NCBI GenBank assembly: GCA_965662365.1 | Contig: CBFIHR010000099.1 | Coordinates: 1-13,121, forward strand | Direction: 5' to 3' | From: CAWVWD01 sp965662365 | Lineage (GTDB): Bacteria > Bacteroidota > Bacteroidia > Chitinophagales > Saprospiraceae | Length of the DNA: 13,121 nt | The notes under the pieces: model-generated | Seen by the model: the letters and a program-made list of their open reading frames with translations, nothing else | What the model was told of the DNA's origin: nothing | Database searches by the model: none | Made by a program: the position numbers and the translations under genes | In this document: one piece after another, positions 7,451-13,121 of the stretch | Numbering within the stretch: the stretch's first letter is position 1 | How the letters are laid out: the number at the start of each line of letters is the position of its first letter

Positions 7451-7999
7451 ATGACACCATTAAAAGTGACTTATACTGTATCAGAAGGAGATTATGTGGA
7501 ATATTTGCTGCATCACAACTGGCGAAGCAATGAACGAATCCGTATGCGTTTAACGATTCATTTATTAATATTAATCGCCTTCTTAGGGCTGACTTTTTCG
7601 ATGTTTGTCGAGCCTTTGTATAGTTGGAACAACATTATTTTAGTAATAGTTGGCATGTTTTTACAAGCCTTAATTCCAATATTTATGGAGCGTCGAATCA
7701 CGAAAGCTGCCCAAAAAAAATTCAGAAGCTCTTACCCAAAAGGCTTTCAAACAACAACACTAGAAGTCACCGAAGACACCTTAACACTTACAAAACCTGA
7801 TGGAATTACAGATTTGTGGGTCGGAAAAATATTAACTTTAGAGGAATTTGAAAAACTATTAATTATTCATACGACCGATTTTACAATTATGCTTTCGCAA
7901 AACAGTTTCGAAGACCATACTGCTTACGAACATTTCATCAAAACGCTCTCCGAAATCGTCCGTAATGCACGCAATATGGAGAACGATAACGAATCGTAA
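7451..7999 (+). CDS. YcxB-like membrane protein
   Basis: This 182-residue protein has two adjacent hydrophobic segments (about 33-52 and 60-79) after a soluble N-terminal stretch VTYTVSEGDYVEYLLHH. The C-terminal domain (100-170) runs TLEVTEDTLTLTKPDG, a conserved-looking Trp region, and FTIMLSQNSFEDHTAYEHFIKTL. This order (a short N-terminal strand-helix, a hairpin of two membrane helices, and a cytosolic beta-rich domain ending in a helix) is the layout of YcxB-like proteins, whose function is unknown. I assign the family by architecture and style rather than by a decisive motif. The ATG at 7451 has no Shine-Dalgarno sequence. The gene is followed by a hairpin-rich 215-bp spacer before the next co-directional gene. 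Confidence 0.55.
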   Translation: MTPLKVTYTVSEGDYVEYLLHHNWRSNERIRMRLTIHLLILIAFLGLTFSMFVEPLYSWNNIILVIVGMFLQALIPIFMERRITKAAQKKFRSSYPKGFQTTTLEVTEDTLTLTKPDGITDLWVGKILTLEEFEKLLIIHTTDFTIMLSQNSFEDHTAYEHFIKTLSEIVRNARNMENDNES

Positions 8000-8005
8000 T
8001 CTATC

Positions 8006-8199
8006 GGATAAAAGTCATCATTTATCCAAAAGACTAAAAAAAAGCAGCTTATCGTAAGCGAATAACAATTTAGAACTGTTATTTTGGTGTAAGAACTTCG
8101 GAGACTAAGCAGTTCAAAATCGACCTTTCTAAGGTTTTTGATTTAATATTTTACAGAACTTCACAAGAGTTCGACATAAGCCATAAGTCATTCTTATGG
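8006..8199 (+). ncRNA. Hairpin-rich intergenic segment, possible structured leader or small RNA
   Basis: Several perfect stems lie in under 200 bp: GGATAAA/TTTATCC (8006-8012 with 8021-8027), GCTTA/TAAGC with triloop TCG (8047-8059), AATAACA/TGTTATT (8061-8067 with 8077-8083), GAACTG/CAGTTC (8073-8078 with 8110-8115), GAACT/AGTTC (8156-8160 with 8168-8172) and CCATAAG/CTTATGG with loop TCATT (8181-8199). The third and fourth overlap and exclude each other. The last stem is followed by an A-run (8200-8206) and the ATG at 8215, so it is placed to affect translation. I match it to no known RNA family. Confidence 0.35.
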
Positions 8200-8214
8200 A
8201 AAAAAACTTCTATA

Positions 8215-8880
8215 ATGTTTAGATTCATATTTATTATTGCCTTCATTGGTTTTACCTACTTTGCCACCCGAAAATTGTTCAGCTTGATAAAAAACTATCA
8301 ACCAAATGAAAGCAATGTCCGAAAAGATGTTGACAGATTTCGATTGACGTTAGCCGCTCAAAACGAAGAATTAGTCCCATGGAATAGGGAAGAAATGGAA
8401 TTGCTATCGTTAAAAGAAGTGGAACAAAAAATCAAAAGTCGAGGCACAAAGGAAGTTGAAGGGACGATGAAATCCATTTATCAAGAACCGATGGTACGAT
8501 ATATTTATAAGAAATATGTGCAGCCAAACAATGCCGTTTTGATCGCCAAAACTTCTGACCGAGAATATATTTATCGCATTCGCAAAAAAGGTATTCAAAT
8601 ATATTTGAACAATGAACCCTTAGGTTTACTACGCAAAAATGGCGTATTGTATGACACTAAAAATCAAGGGATTGCACAAATAAAACCAGATAAAGAAGCC
8701 TACTCAACACCGATTTTGGTCAACAATCAAGAGAAAGGAAACTTACTCAATCCTGGACAAACCGAAAAAGAATTTCCTCGTGCTTTCGAGCTGCTATCAC
8801 CGATGCAACGAAAAGAAGAAAATTACTTTTTGTCCTTGGCAATTTTAGAATTAGCAATGCGGAATGTTTCGGAAAAGTAA
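8215..8880 (+). CDS. Single-pass membrane protein of unknown function
   Basis: This 221-residue protein has an N-terminal membrane anchor (about 2-17, FRFIFIIAFIGFTYFA) followed by Arg/Lys, so the rest is probably cytoplasmic or, if the helix is a signal anchor, extracytoplasmic. A charged helical region (35-90) leads into a beta-rich part (105-180) with repeated hairpin-like pieces: REYIYRIRKKGIQIYLNNEPLG, LLRKNGVLYDTKNQG and ILVNNQEKGNLLNPG. Their spacing of 'ng..lG.l' turns is vaguely like tubby/scramblase-type beta barrels, but I would not assign that. A C-terminal helix (198-218) ends the protein. It follows the YcxB-like gene in the same direction with a 215-bp structured gap, and a long bulged hairpin lies 10 bp beyond its stop codon. 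Confidence 0.55.
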   Translation: MFRFIFIIAFIGFTYFATRKLFSLIKNYQPNESNVRKDVDRFRLTLAAQNEELVPWNREEMELLSLKEVEQKIKSRGTKEVEGTMKSIYQEPMVRYIYKKYVQPNNAVLIAKTSDREYIYRIRKKGIQIYLNNEPLGLLRKNGVLYDTKNQGIAQIKPDKEAYSTPILVNNQEKGNLLNPGQTEKEFPRAFELLSPMQRKEENYFLSLAILELAMRNVSEK

Positions 8881-8890
8881 GTCTATTCAA

Positions 8891-8963
8891 TTGCTGAATT
8901 GTCCAACCGTTTGTTCTAAAAACTATTTTTTTAGACAGACCTTATGCGTTGACAGTTCAGCAA
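8891..8963. terminator. Long bulged stem-loop just after the stop codon, possible terminator or small RNA
   Basis: Positions 8891-8909 pair with 8947-8963: TTGCTGAATTGTC plus AAC plus G on the left against CGTTGACAGTTCAGCAA on the right, giving 17 pairs with one wobble and two bulged C residues on the left. Inside is a second hairpin, TCTAAAAA (8915-8922) with TTTTTAGA (8928-8935). It starts 10 bp after the stop at 8880. No T-run follows on the plus strand, so it may be a 3' stabilising structure rather than a classical terminator. Confidence 0.5.
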
Positions 8964-9085
8964 CCTCACCAACTTTCTAAAATAGTGAGCCTATCCGATT
9001 TGTTCTAAAAATAATCGTCTGCTACATTCGGAAAAATCCTGCTCCCTTCCCACTTCTTCAAAGTCCTGCAACTTTTTAAAATAGT
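8907..9085. repeat. Diverged tandem duplication of an ~80-90-bp module
   Basis: CCG(A)TTTGTTCTAAAAA occurs at 8907 and again at 8995. CAACTTTCTAAAATAGT at 8970-8986 recurs as CAACTTTTTAAAATAGT at 9069-9085 (16/17 identical). The order and spacing of the two sub-motifs match, so 8907-8986 and 8995-9085 look like two copies whose interiors have diverged. There are no reading frames of note. The rest of the gap to 9285 is AT-rich and, apart from a candidate promoter, holds nothing I recognise. Confidence 0.55.
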
Positions 9086-9209
9086 CTTCATCATTATTTT
9101 AATTCTGTAAATAAGTAATCGGTCATCAATTAATATGACTAAAATTTTGAAATAATTTTTTGATTTTGTGAAGCAAAAAACGGAAAGTTAGCCATAATTA
9201 AATTGAGTA

Positions 9210-9242
9210 TTTTTGATTTTCACCATGTTTTCACTATACTTC
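9210..9242 (+). promoter_or_regulatory. Candidate promoter for the YpdA-like gene
   Basis: TTTTTG (9210-9215) could be a -33 element, followed after a 19-nt spacer by TATACTTC (9235-9242), a partial match to TAnnTTTG. The spacing fits Bacteroidota promoters, but the -7 box has two mismatches. The predicted leader to the ATG at 9286 would be about 35-40 nt. Confidence 0.35.
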
Positions 9243-9285
9243 ACAAATTGTAAATGATGTTATTTTTTTAATAAAAATATTATAA

Positions 9286-10254
9286 ATGTTTGACACAATA
9301 ATAATCGGTGCTGGACCTATCGGTTTGGCGTGTGGAATTGAGGCGAAAAAACGAGGCTTATCTTATTTGATTTTAGAAAAAGGTTGCTTGGTGAACTCAA
9401 TATTTAATTATCCCGACAATATGACTTTTTTCTCTACTTCTGATAAGATCGAAATCGGTGATATCCCGTTTGTTTCTATCAATAATAAGCCAACAAGAAA
9501 CGAGGCTTTGGAGTATTACCGTCGTGTAAAAAATCACTGTCAATTAGACGTGAACTTATACGAAGAGGTTTTTGATGTAAAAAAGGAGGCGGAACTTTTT
9601 CAGATTACGACGGCTAAAAAAACCTATCAAGCCAAAACGGTAGTCATTGCGACAGGCTTTTATGATGTGCCGAATCAACTCAATGTCGAGGGCGATAATT
9701 TGACGAAAGTCCGGTATTATTACGATAATCCACATCGTTATATTGATCAAAATGTCTTGATTATCGGCGCTGCTAACTCGGCCTGTGATGCCGCTTTAGA
9801 ATGTTGGCGAAAAGGAGCAAAAGTCACAATGGTTATCAGAAAATCAACAATTAACTCAAGGGTAAAATATTGGATCAAACCCGATATTGAAAACCGAATT
9901 AAAGAAGGTTCTATTAAAGCATATTTTGAATCCACCGTTTCAAAAATAACAGATAATCAGGTTGTAATCAATACGAAGGACGGTGAAAAAATAATAGAAA
10001 ATGATTTTGTTTTAGCTTTAATTGGCTATCAACCTAATTTTCCATGGTTGGAGAAGATTGGCTTACAATTCTCGGAAGATGTCAAGCGAATCCCTTGCTA
10101 TGACGAGCATAGTTACGAAACGAACGTTCCTAATATTTTTATATCTGGCGTTGTTTGCGGCGGACGAGTAACGAATCGCTGGTTTATCGAAAATGCCCGA
10201 TTTCACGCAGAACGTGTGATGAATGAGATTGAACGAAAGTTTGTGAGTATTTGA
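9286..10254 (+). CDS. ypdA: YpdA-family FAD/NAD(P)H oxidoreductase (putative bacillithiol disulfide reductase)
   Basis: This 322-residue flavoprotein has a FAD-binding GAGPIG motif (8-13) right at the N-terminus. It also has the conserved block NYPDNMTFFSTSDKIEIGDIPF (41-62), PTRNEALEYYRRV (69-81), the VVIATGFYDVPN strand (119-130), a NAD(P)H-binding VLIIGAANSACDAALE (157-172) and NIFISGVVCGG (283-293) near the end. This matches the YpdA family, which in Firmicutes reduces oxidised bacillithiol using NADPH in the cytoplasm. The length is normal. The Firmicutes enzyme carries a functional Cys directly after the Pro of GGGPCG; here that residue is Ile12, and the nearest Cys is Cys16. That pattern I associate with Bacteroidota homologues, so thiol chemistry may differ. 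A thioredoxin reductase is less likely because the CxxC pair is absent. Confidence 0.8.
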   Translation: MFDTIIIGAGPIGLACGIEAKKRGLSYLILEKGCLVNSIFNYPDNMTFFSTSDKIEIGDIPFVSINNKPTRNEALEYYRRVKNHCQLDVNLYEEVFDVKKEAELFQITTAKKTYQAKTVVIATGFYDVPNQLNVEGDNLTKVRYYYDNPHRYIDQNVLIIGAANSACDAALECWRKGAKVTMVIRKSTINSRVKYWIKPDIENRIKEGSIKAYFESTVSKITDNQVVINTKDGEKIIENDFVLALIGYQPNFPWLEKIGLQFSEDVKRIPCYDEHSYETNVPNIFISGVVCGGRVTNRWFIENARFHAERVMNEIERKFVSI

Positions 10255-10258
10255 TTTA

Positions 10259-10443
10259 AGGGAATAGGAAATCAATAGTTTACCCAAATTTTGCGAAGCT
10301 ATTTTTGTTTCAAACGAGGCAAAAAGACGCAATCATAGCCGTGGTTACGACAAGTATTATTACAGTTTACTCCGATATTTATCGGAGAAGTAGGAAGCAA
10401 AAAGAGTAAGTAAAATGGATAGATTATTTATTTCCTGTTCCCT
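10259..10443. mobile_element. 185-bp MITE-like element with imperfect terminal inverted repeats
   Basis: The left end AGGGAATAGGAAATCAATAG (10259-10278) and the right end TTATTTATTTCCTGTTCCCT (10424-10443) are complementary at 17 of 20 positions. The element begins 5 bp after the ypdA stop codon. Inside are TTTTTG/CAAAAA (10302-10307 with 10320-10325), a direct repeat GCAAAAAGA (10319-10327 and 10397-10405) and a perfect hairpin CTCCGAT-ATTT-ATCGGAG (10370-10387). No transposase is encoded, so it would need a helper in trans. A clear target-site duplication is not evident; TTTA-like bases flank both ends. Confidence 0.45.
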
Positions 10444-10540
10444 AAATTCATCAATCAAATCCTTATAAAATTGAAACACATACTTCGTAAACGTTTTTAG
10501 TTTAAATCCGTCTGTCTGATCTTTATAGGAAAACCTTAAA
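10444..10540. other. Unassigned spacer between the MITE-like element and the 41-bp array
   Basis: About 100 bp of AT-rich DNA. I see no reading frame, promoter or strong hairpin in it. Confidence 0.5.
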
Positions 10541-10720
10541 AGCCCAAATGACGGTCATTCAAGCATTTCAAAATAAAAAAAAGCCCAAATGACGGTCATT
10601 CAGCCATTTCAAAATGAAAAAAAGCTCAAATGACGGTCATTCAGCTATTTCAAAATAAAAAAAAGCCCAAATGACGATCATTCAGCTATTTCAAAATAAA
10701 AAAAGCCCAAATGACGATCA
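10541..10720 (-). repeat. 41-bp tandem repeat array; each unit is a terminator-like hairpin on the minus strand
   Basis: Units begin at 10541, 10582, 10623, 10664 and 10704 (periods 41, 41, 41 and 40), the last being a 17-bp partial copy. On the minus strand each of the four complete units folds into about 9 pairs (GCTGAATGA, triloop CCG or TCG, TCATTTGGGC), followed by a T-run of seven or eight (four in the unit nearest 10541). The substitution distinguishing units 4-5 from 1-3 (GACGG to GACGA, plus strand) falls in the loop and keeps the stem. Unit variants change gradually along the array, as expected for stepwise duplication. There are no unique spacers, so it is not CRISPR, and the period is not a multiple of three, so it is not coding. 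Confidence 0.85.
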
Positions 10721-10722
10721 AT

Positions 10723-10788
10723 TTATTGATTTTGAGCACATTGCACAAAGCAAAAGGCGATAAATACAATAAAAAAATACAGTTTCAT
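10723..10788 (-). CDS. 21-codon ORF encoding only a signal-peptide-like sequence
   Basis: On the minus strand an ATG at 10788 opens a 21-codon frame ending at TAA (10723-10725). The peptide begins MKLYFFIVFIAFCF and ends VQCAQNQ: a positively charged start, a hydrophobic core, and a Cys in a lipobox-like place or an Ala-Gln cleavage site. This is what the first exported segment of a secreted Bacteroidota protein looks like, but the frame stops at once and the 41-bp repeat array starts three bases further on. It could be the 5' remnant of a secreted-protein gene, a very small lipopeptide, or chance. No strong -7 box lies upstream; AT-rich TACAAATTAC/TACAAATTAT direct repeats do (10841-10860). 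Confidence 0.25.
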   Translation of the reverse strand: MKLYFFIVFIAFCFVQCAQNQ

Positions 10789-10897
10789 TTGGTTGTAATT
10801 TGATTAGAAAATATGAGTTTTAAAAGTATCATTTTTGAAATACAAATTACTACAAATTATTTTTGAAAAAATGTGAAAGTGTGTTAAGGATTAGTTT

Positions 10898-10967
10898 CCA
10901 ACGGTTATGCAGCAACTCCGTAGCCGATTTTTTAATCGGCTATGGAAGATGCTGCCATTGTTGGCAG
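10898..10967. repeat. Nested long palindrome with a competing hairpin, downstream of the minus-strand outer-membrane gene
   Basis: The core stem pairs TAGCCGATT (10921-10929) with AATCGGCTA (10934-10942) around TTTT and extends with one wobble to 13 pairs (10917-10929 with 10934-10946). Outward, GCAGCA (10909-10914) pairs with TGCTGC (10950-10955), and CCAAC (10898-10902) with GTTGG (10960-10964). A second hairpin, CTGCCA (10952-10957) with TGGCAG (10962-10967), shares bases with the outer stems and excludes them. It begins 5 bp past the stop codon of the minus-strand gene at 10973, so it probably helps end that transcript. It could also be a dispersed palindromic element. Confidence 0.65.
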
Positions 10968-10972
10968 TAGCT

Positions 10973-11746
10973 TTATTTATTTTCTTTAGTTGTATTTAGT
11001 TGATATTGTACGGATATTCCACCTGCATAAGCAACCCAAAAGAAATTAAAAACCCTTTCTTCATCTACTATCGTATCATTCATTCTTACAAGTGAGTAAT
11101 AAGATTTTATATCAACTCCCAACGAAATTTTTTTATTCACTTGATAGACACAAGATATTTTAGGTTGCCAACCAAAATCAAATCTTGTGTATTCTACATT
11201 TCCTGTTGTAGATTGTGTCAAGTAATCTTCAAGTTCTCCAAAATCGGAAGGTTCTCTAATGGTTTCGTTTTTATTAATTAATAAACCTCCAAATAAGCCA
11301 ATACCGATAGAAGTTTTTAATGTTTTTCCAAAACTTATATTTGGTACAGCTTCTATGTGTAAATATTTGAAGTTAGGAAATCTATCGAAGCCACTAATTT
11401 CATGAAATTCATGTTGTGGATGAGAAGCATAGTCTTGTATATGTATGAAAGTCGGTACACCTACTTGTGTTCCTGCTTCAAACGTAAAAAACTCAAGAGG
11501 CATTCTTTCTTGATACGTCAATCGTAAATCAAGATTAAAATTAAAGTATTTATATTCGTTTAATTGTAAATTACTTCCGCAAGATGCCCAAACGCCATAT
11601 CTGAAAGGATTAACACCTTCATATAATGGTCTTTTAGAAATTACATTGGCGTATAAAACTCCCGATGATATATGGATATTACTTAATGACTGTCCAAAAA
11701 TGTTAAACGACATAATCATAAGCAAACCAATAAATATTATCTTCAT
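10973..11746 (-). CDS. Probable outer-membrane beta-barrel protein
   Basis: This 257-residue protein has a signal peptide (about 1-19, ending FNIFGQ) followed by many amphipathic strands with alternating polar and hydrophobic residues: YKYFNFNLDLRLTYQ, FTFEAGTQVGVP, YLHIEAVPNISFGK, LKTSIGIGLFGGLLIN, FDFGWQPKISCVYQV, KISLGVDIKSYYSLV and VAYAGGISVQYQL. This is the pattern of Bacteroidota outer-membrane beta-barrel proteins (PorT/OmpX-like size class). The protein ends in a hydrophilic TTKENK rather than the aromatic terminal residue common in proteobacterial porins. The substrate or partner is unknown. The ATG at 11746 gives the full signal peptide. It lies 69 bp downstream of another minus-strand gene, with a terminator-like hairpin in the gap whose T-run ends only 10 nt before the start codon. 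Confidence 0.65.
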   Translation of the reverse strand: MKIIFIGLLMIMSFNIFGQSLSNIHISSGVLYANVISKRPLYEGVNPFRYGVWASCGSNLQLNEYKYFNFNLDLRLTYQERMPLEFFTFEAGTQVGVPTFIHIQDYASHPQHEFHEISGFDRFPNFKYLHIEAVPNISFGKTLKTSIGIGLFGGLLINKNETIREPSDFGELEDYLTQSTTGNVEYTRFDFGWQPKISCVYQVNKKISLGVDIKSYYSLVRMNDTIVDEERVFNFFWVAYAGGISVQYQLNTTKENK

Positions 11747-11756
11747 TATTTATAAT

Positions 11757-11802
11757 AAAAAAGTGAATACTTGAACTTGATAATAAATTCAAAGATTCAC
11801 TT
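11757..11802 (-). terminator. Terminator or attenuator hairpin with T-run directly before the beta-barrel gene
   Basis: On the minus strand AAGTGAATCTTTGAA (11802 to 11788) pairs with TTCAAGTATTCACTT (11775 to 11761): 15 positions with a single C-T mismatch and one G-T wobble, around a 12-nt loop. A run of six T (11762-11757) follows. The stem lies 13 bp past the stop codon of the lipoprotein gene, where a terminator is expected, but the T-run ends 10 nt before the ATG of the next gene. A near -7 box TAACCTTTG (11811-11803, one spacer base too many) would start transcription within the hairpin. Confidence 0.65.
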
Positions 11803-11815
11803 CAAAGGTTAAGAA

Positions 11816-12964
11816 TTAATTACAATCTAATCTTCCATATCTTGCTCCCATTCCTCTGTGCGAAGCCGATGTACCTGGATCTGACCATTGACCATGAGTT
11901 CCTGGATTAACATTTACCAAAAATGGTGCAGACGAAGGTAAACCAATAAAGTTCGGGTCAAAGAATACATCAACTCTTATGAAACCGTATTTAGTATTGT
12001 TGTCATGTTCATTTTTCTTAGTACGTTGTCCTCTGTTTGAAATTTGAATATCAATATTCAAATAATGGTCAGTTTTATATTTATTCCATGACGCTTTTCT
12101 TGACGTTGTTTCAATAGTATAAAAATATTCGTGTTTCCAATCTGGTGAAAATGGAACTGTCGTATATACTGGTGTTATAAGTACATGATAAGAATTTCTA
12201 ACATCAATTCTTCGATTTTGAGTAGGATTTTTATATTGGCGATTTGGACCAATCCATGTACTTGTTTTGGGACAAGTTGTGCTTTCTACCCAATTCTTAT
12301 TAGGTTCAAAGGCTCTTTTATCTGTGTAGTAAAAGTCCTTATCATCTTCAGGAATATGGCGATTTTTTAAAGCCGTAATTAGCTTTTCAGTATTTTCAGC
12401 TTCGACCCAAACATTTAAGCCTTCTGTAAATGAACCAACAAAATTTCCAACTTGAACAATACCTTGAGTGTTGAACATTCTTGATAATAAAACAGTTTGT
12501 TGTGTTAGTTCTAATTCACCGTCTTTTGTGATATGAAAATGGTCATTTAACATATCGCCTTTGTCTAATTCGGCTTGCATTTCACTAACAGGACGTTCCT
12601 CAATTCTTGTTAATTCAGCAAAAAGTGAGGTAAAACCAATTTTCTCACCCCAAGCGATAACACTTTCTGTATTATATTCAGCTAATTTGTCAATACCTTT
12701 CATTAAGGCTTCATGATTATCAAAAGCTAATCTGCCGTCAATAACCTTAGCATTTTCGAGGTCGAAGTCTGTAATGACTTCCTTTTGAGAAACATCGTCA
12801 ATAAACAATTCTCCGTTTATTATCTCTTCGGATGGTTCAACAAATAATGGTTCTTGATTAAGAGGTTCATTTACGGTTTCCTCAATTAAAGATGTCTTTT
12901 CACAAGAGTAAAATCCAACTCCTGCAATAAAGATTAACGCAAAAATCAATGATACTTTTTTCAT
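11816..12964 (-). CDS. Large lipoprotein of unknown function
   Basis: This 382-residue protein has a lipoprotein signal peptide ending FYSC, so Cys21 would carry the lipid. A Glu/Pro-rich linker (22-60) follows, typical of surface or periplasmic tethers. A central helical region (70-150) includes VIDGRLAFDNHEALMKGIDKLAEY, reminiscent of the 'grL.F.s.ea' opening seen in several Bacteroidota lipoproteins (DUF4848-like). The C-terminal third is rich in aromatic, Gly, Asn and Arg residues and looks beta-rich, ending MGARYGRLDCN with a terminal Cys-Asn. No catalytic motif is evident, and I do not assign a family. The ATG at 12964 gives the intact signal peptide. A weak -7-like TAATTTTT lies on the minus strand at 13025-13018. 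It may be co-transcribed with the beta-barrel gene only by readthrough of the hairpin at 11757-11802. Confidence 0.65.
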   Translation of the reverse strand: MKKVSLIFALIFIAGVGFYSCEKTSLIEETVNEPLNQEPLFVEPSEEIINGELFIDDVSQKEVITDFDLENAKVIDGRLAFDNHEALMKGIDKLAEYNTESVIAWGEKIGFTSLFAELTRIEERPVSEMQAELDKGDMLNDHFHITKDGELELTQQTVLLSRMFNTQGIVQVGNFVGSFTEGLNVWVEAENTEKLITALKNRHIPEDDKDFYYTDKRAFEPNKNWVESTTCPKTSTWIGPNRQYKNPTQNRRIDVRNSYHVLITPVYTTVPFSPDWKHEYFYTIETTSRKASWNKYKTDHYLNIDIQISNRGQRTKKNEHDNNTKYGFIRVDVFFDPNFIGLPSSAPFLVNVNPGTHGQWSDPGTSASHRGMGARYGRLDCN

Positions 12965-13121
12965 TGTTTACAATTTAATAGATTTAATTTCCCGCTTTTA
13001 TTTTGGGTAGCTTTGGGAAAAATTACTACCGTTGGTTTTGCTAAAGTTCAGAAAAACTACTTTTCGAGAATTGGTCACTAATCGTGAAGAATTGCCCTTT
13101 TTTAAATATCGGGTTCGGTTT
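12965..13121. other. Right-edge intergenic sequence
   Basis: These 157 bp upstream of the minus-strand lipoprotein gene hold no reading frame that I can support and no strong inverted repeat. They presumably contain that gene's promoter, but the only candidate (TAATTTTT on the minus strand) is weak. Confidence 0.4.

Noticed and set aside
8181..8206. Rho-independent terminator before the 8215 gene
   Set aside because: On the plus strand the CCATAAG/CTTATGG hairpin is followed by an A-run, not a T-run. On the minus strand the T-run precedes the stem, so it is not a terminator in either direction.
10063..10332. 89-codon minus-strand frame across the ypdA 3' end
   Set aside because: It is antisense to the conserved C-terminal part of YpdA and runs into the MITE-like element; there is no protein-like pattern.
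10541..10720. CRISPR array
   Set aside because: The units are directly tandem with no unique spacers, only the repeat itself varies, and no cas genes are nearby.

Overview
The window reads as AT-rich chromosomal DNA from a free-living member of the Bacteroidota. Evidence for this is a type IX secretion (T9SS) C-terminal sorting domain, a Bacteroidota-style -7 promoter box (TAnnTTTG), several Bacteroidota-type lipoprotein and secreted families, absence of clear Shine-Dalgarno sequences, and a YpdA-type flavoprotein with the sequence style I know from this phylum. A Saprospiria or related lineage is my guess from the family content; I cannot prove it here. There are no rRNA or tRNA genes, no insertion sequence with a transposase, and no CRISPR array.

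Layout. Positions 3-605 hold the 3' end of an unrecognised gene, followed by an 11-bp tandem repeat. Two plus-strand secreted alpha/beta-hydrolase-type proteins follow: a lipoprotein esterase (790-1698) and a T9SS-exported multidomain protein (2128-3831) whose hydrolase domain seems to have lost its catalytic residues. A minus-strand secreted TPR protein (3901-5301) faces it across a 15-bp-stem terminator. Next come a DUF4340 protein (5706-6722, plus) and a small lipoprotein (6783-7247, minus), convergent across another hairpin. Two plus-strand membrane proteins follow (YcxB-like 7451-7999; unknown 8215-8880), separated by a hairpin-rich spacer. A YpdA-like NAD(P)H/FAD oxidoreductase lies at 9286-10254. 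The right end has two minus-strand genes, an outer-membrane beta-barrel candidate (10973-11746) and a large lipoprotein (11816-12964).

The genes look like mostly single-gene units, and most products are envelope-directed (signal peptides, lipoboxes or membrane anchors). I see no obvious shared pathway. The most unusual parts are intergenic. The 718-bp gap 10255-10972 is a nest of repeats: a 185-bp element with terminal inverted repeats, a 41-bp tandem array that on the minus strand reads as a series of intrinsic-terminator-like hairpins, a 21-codon signal-peptide-only ORF, and a 67-bp nested palindrome. The gap 8881-9285 holds a long bulged stem and a diverged duplicated module. The gap between the last two genes holds a terminator-like hairpin so close to the downstream start codon that it would act as an attenuator.
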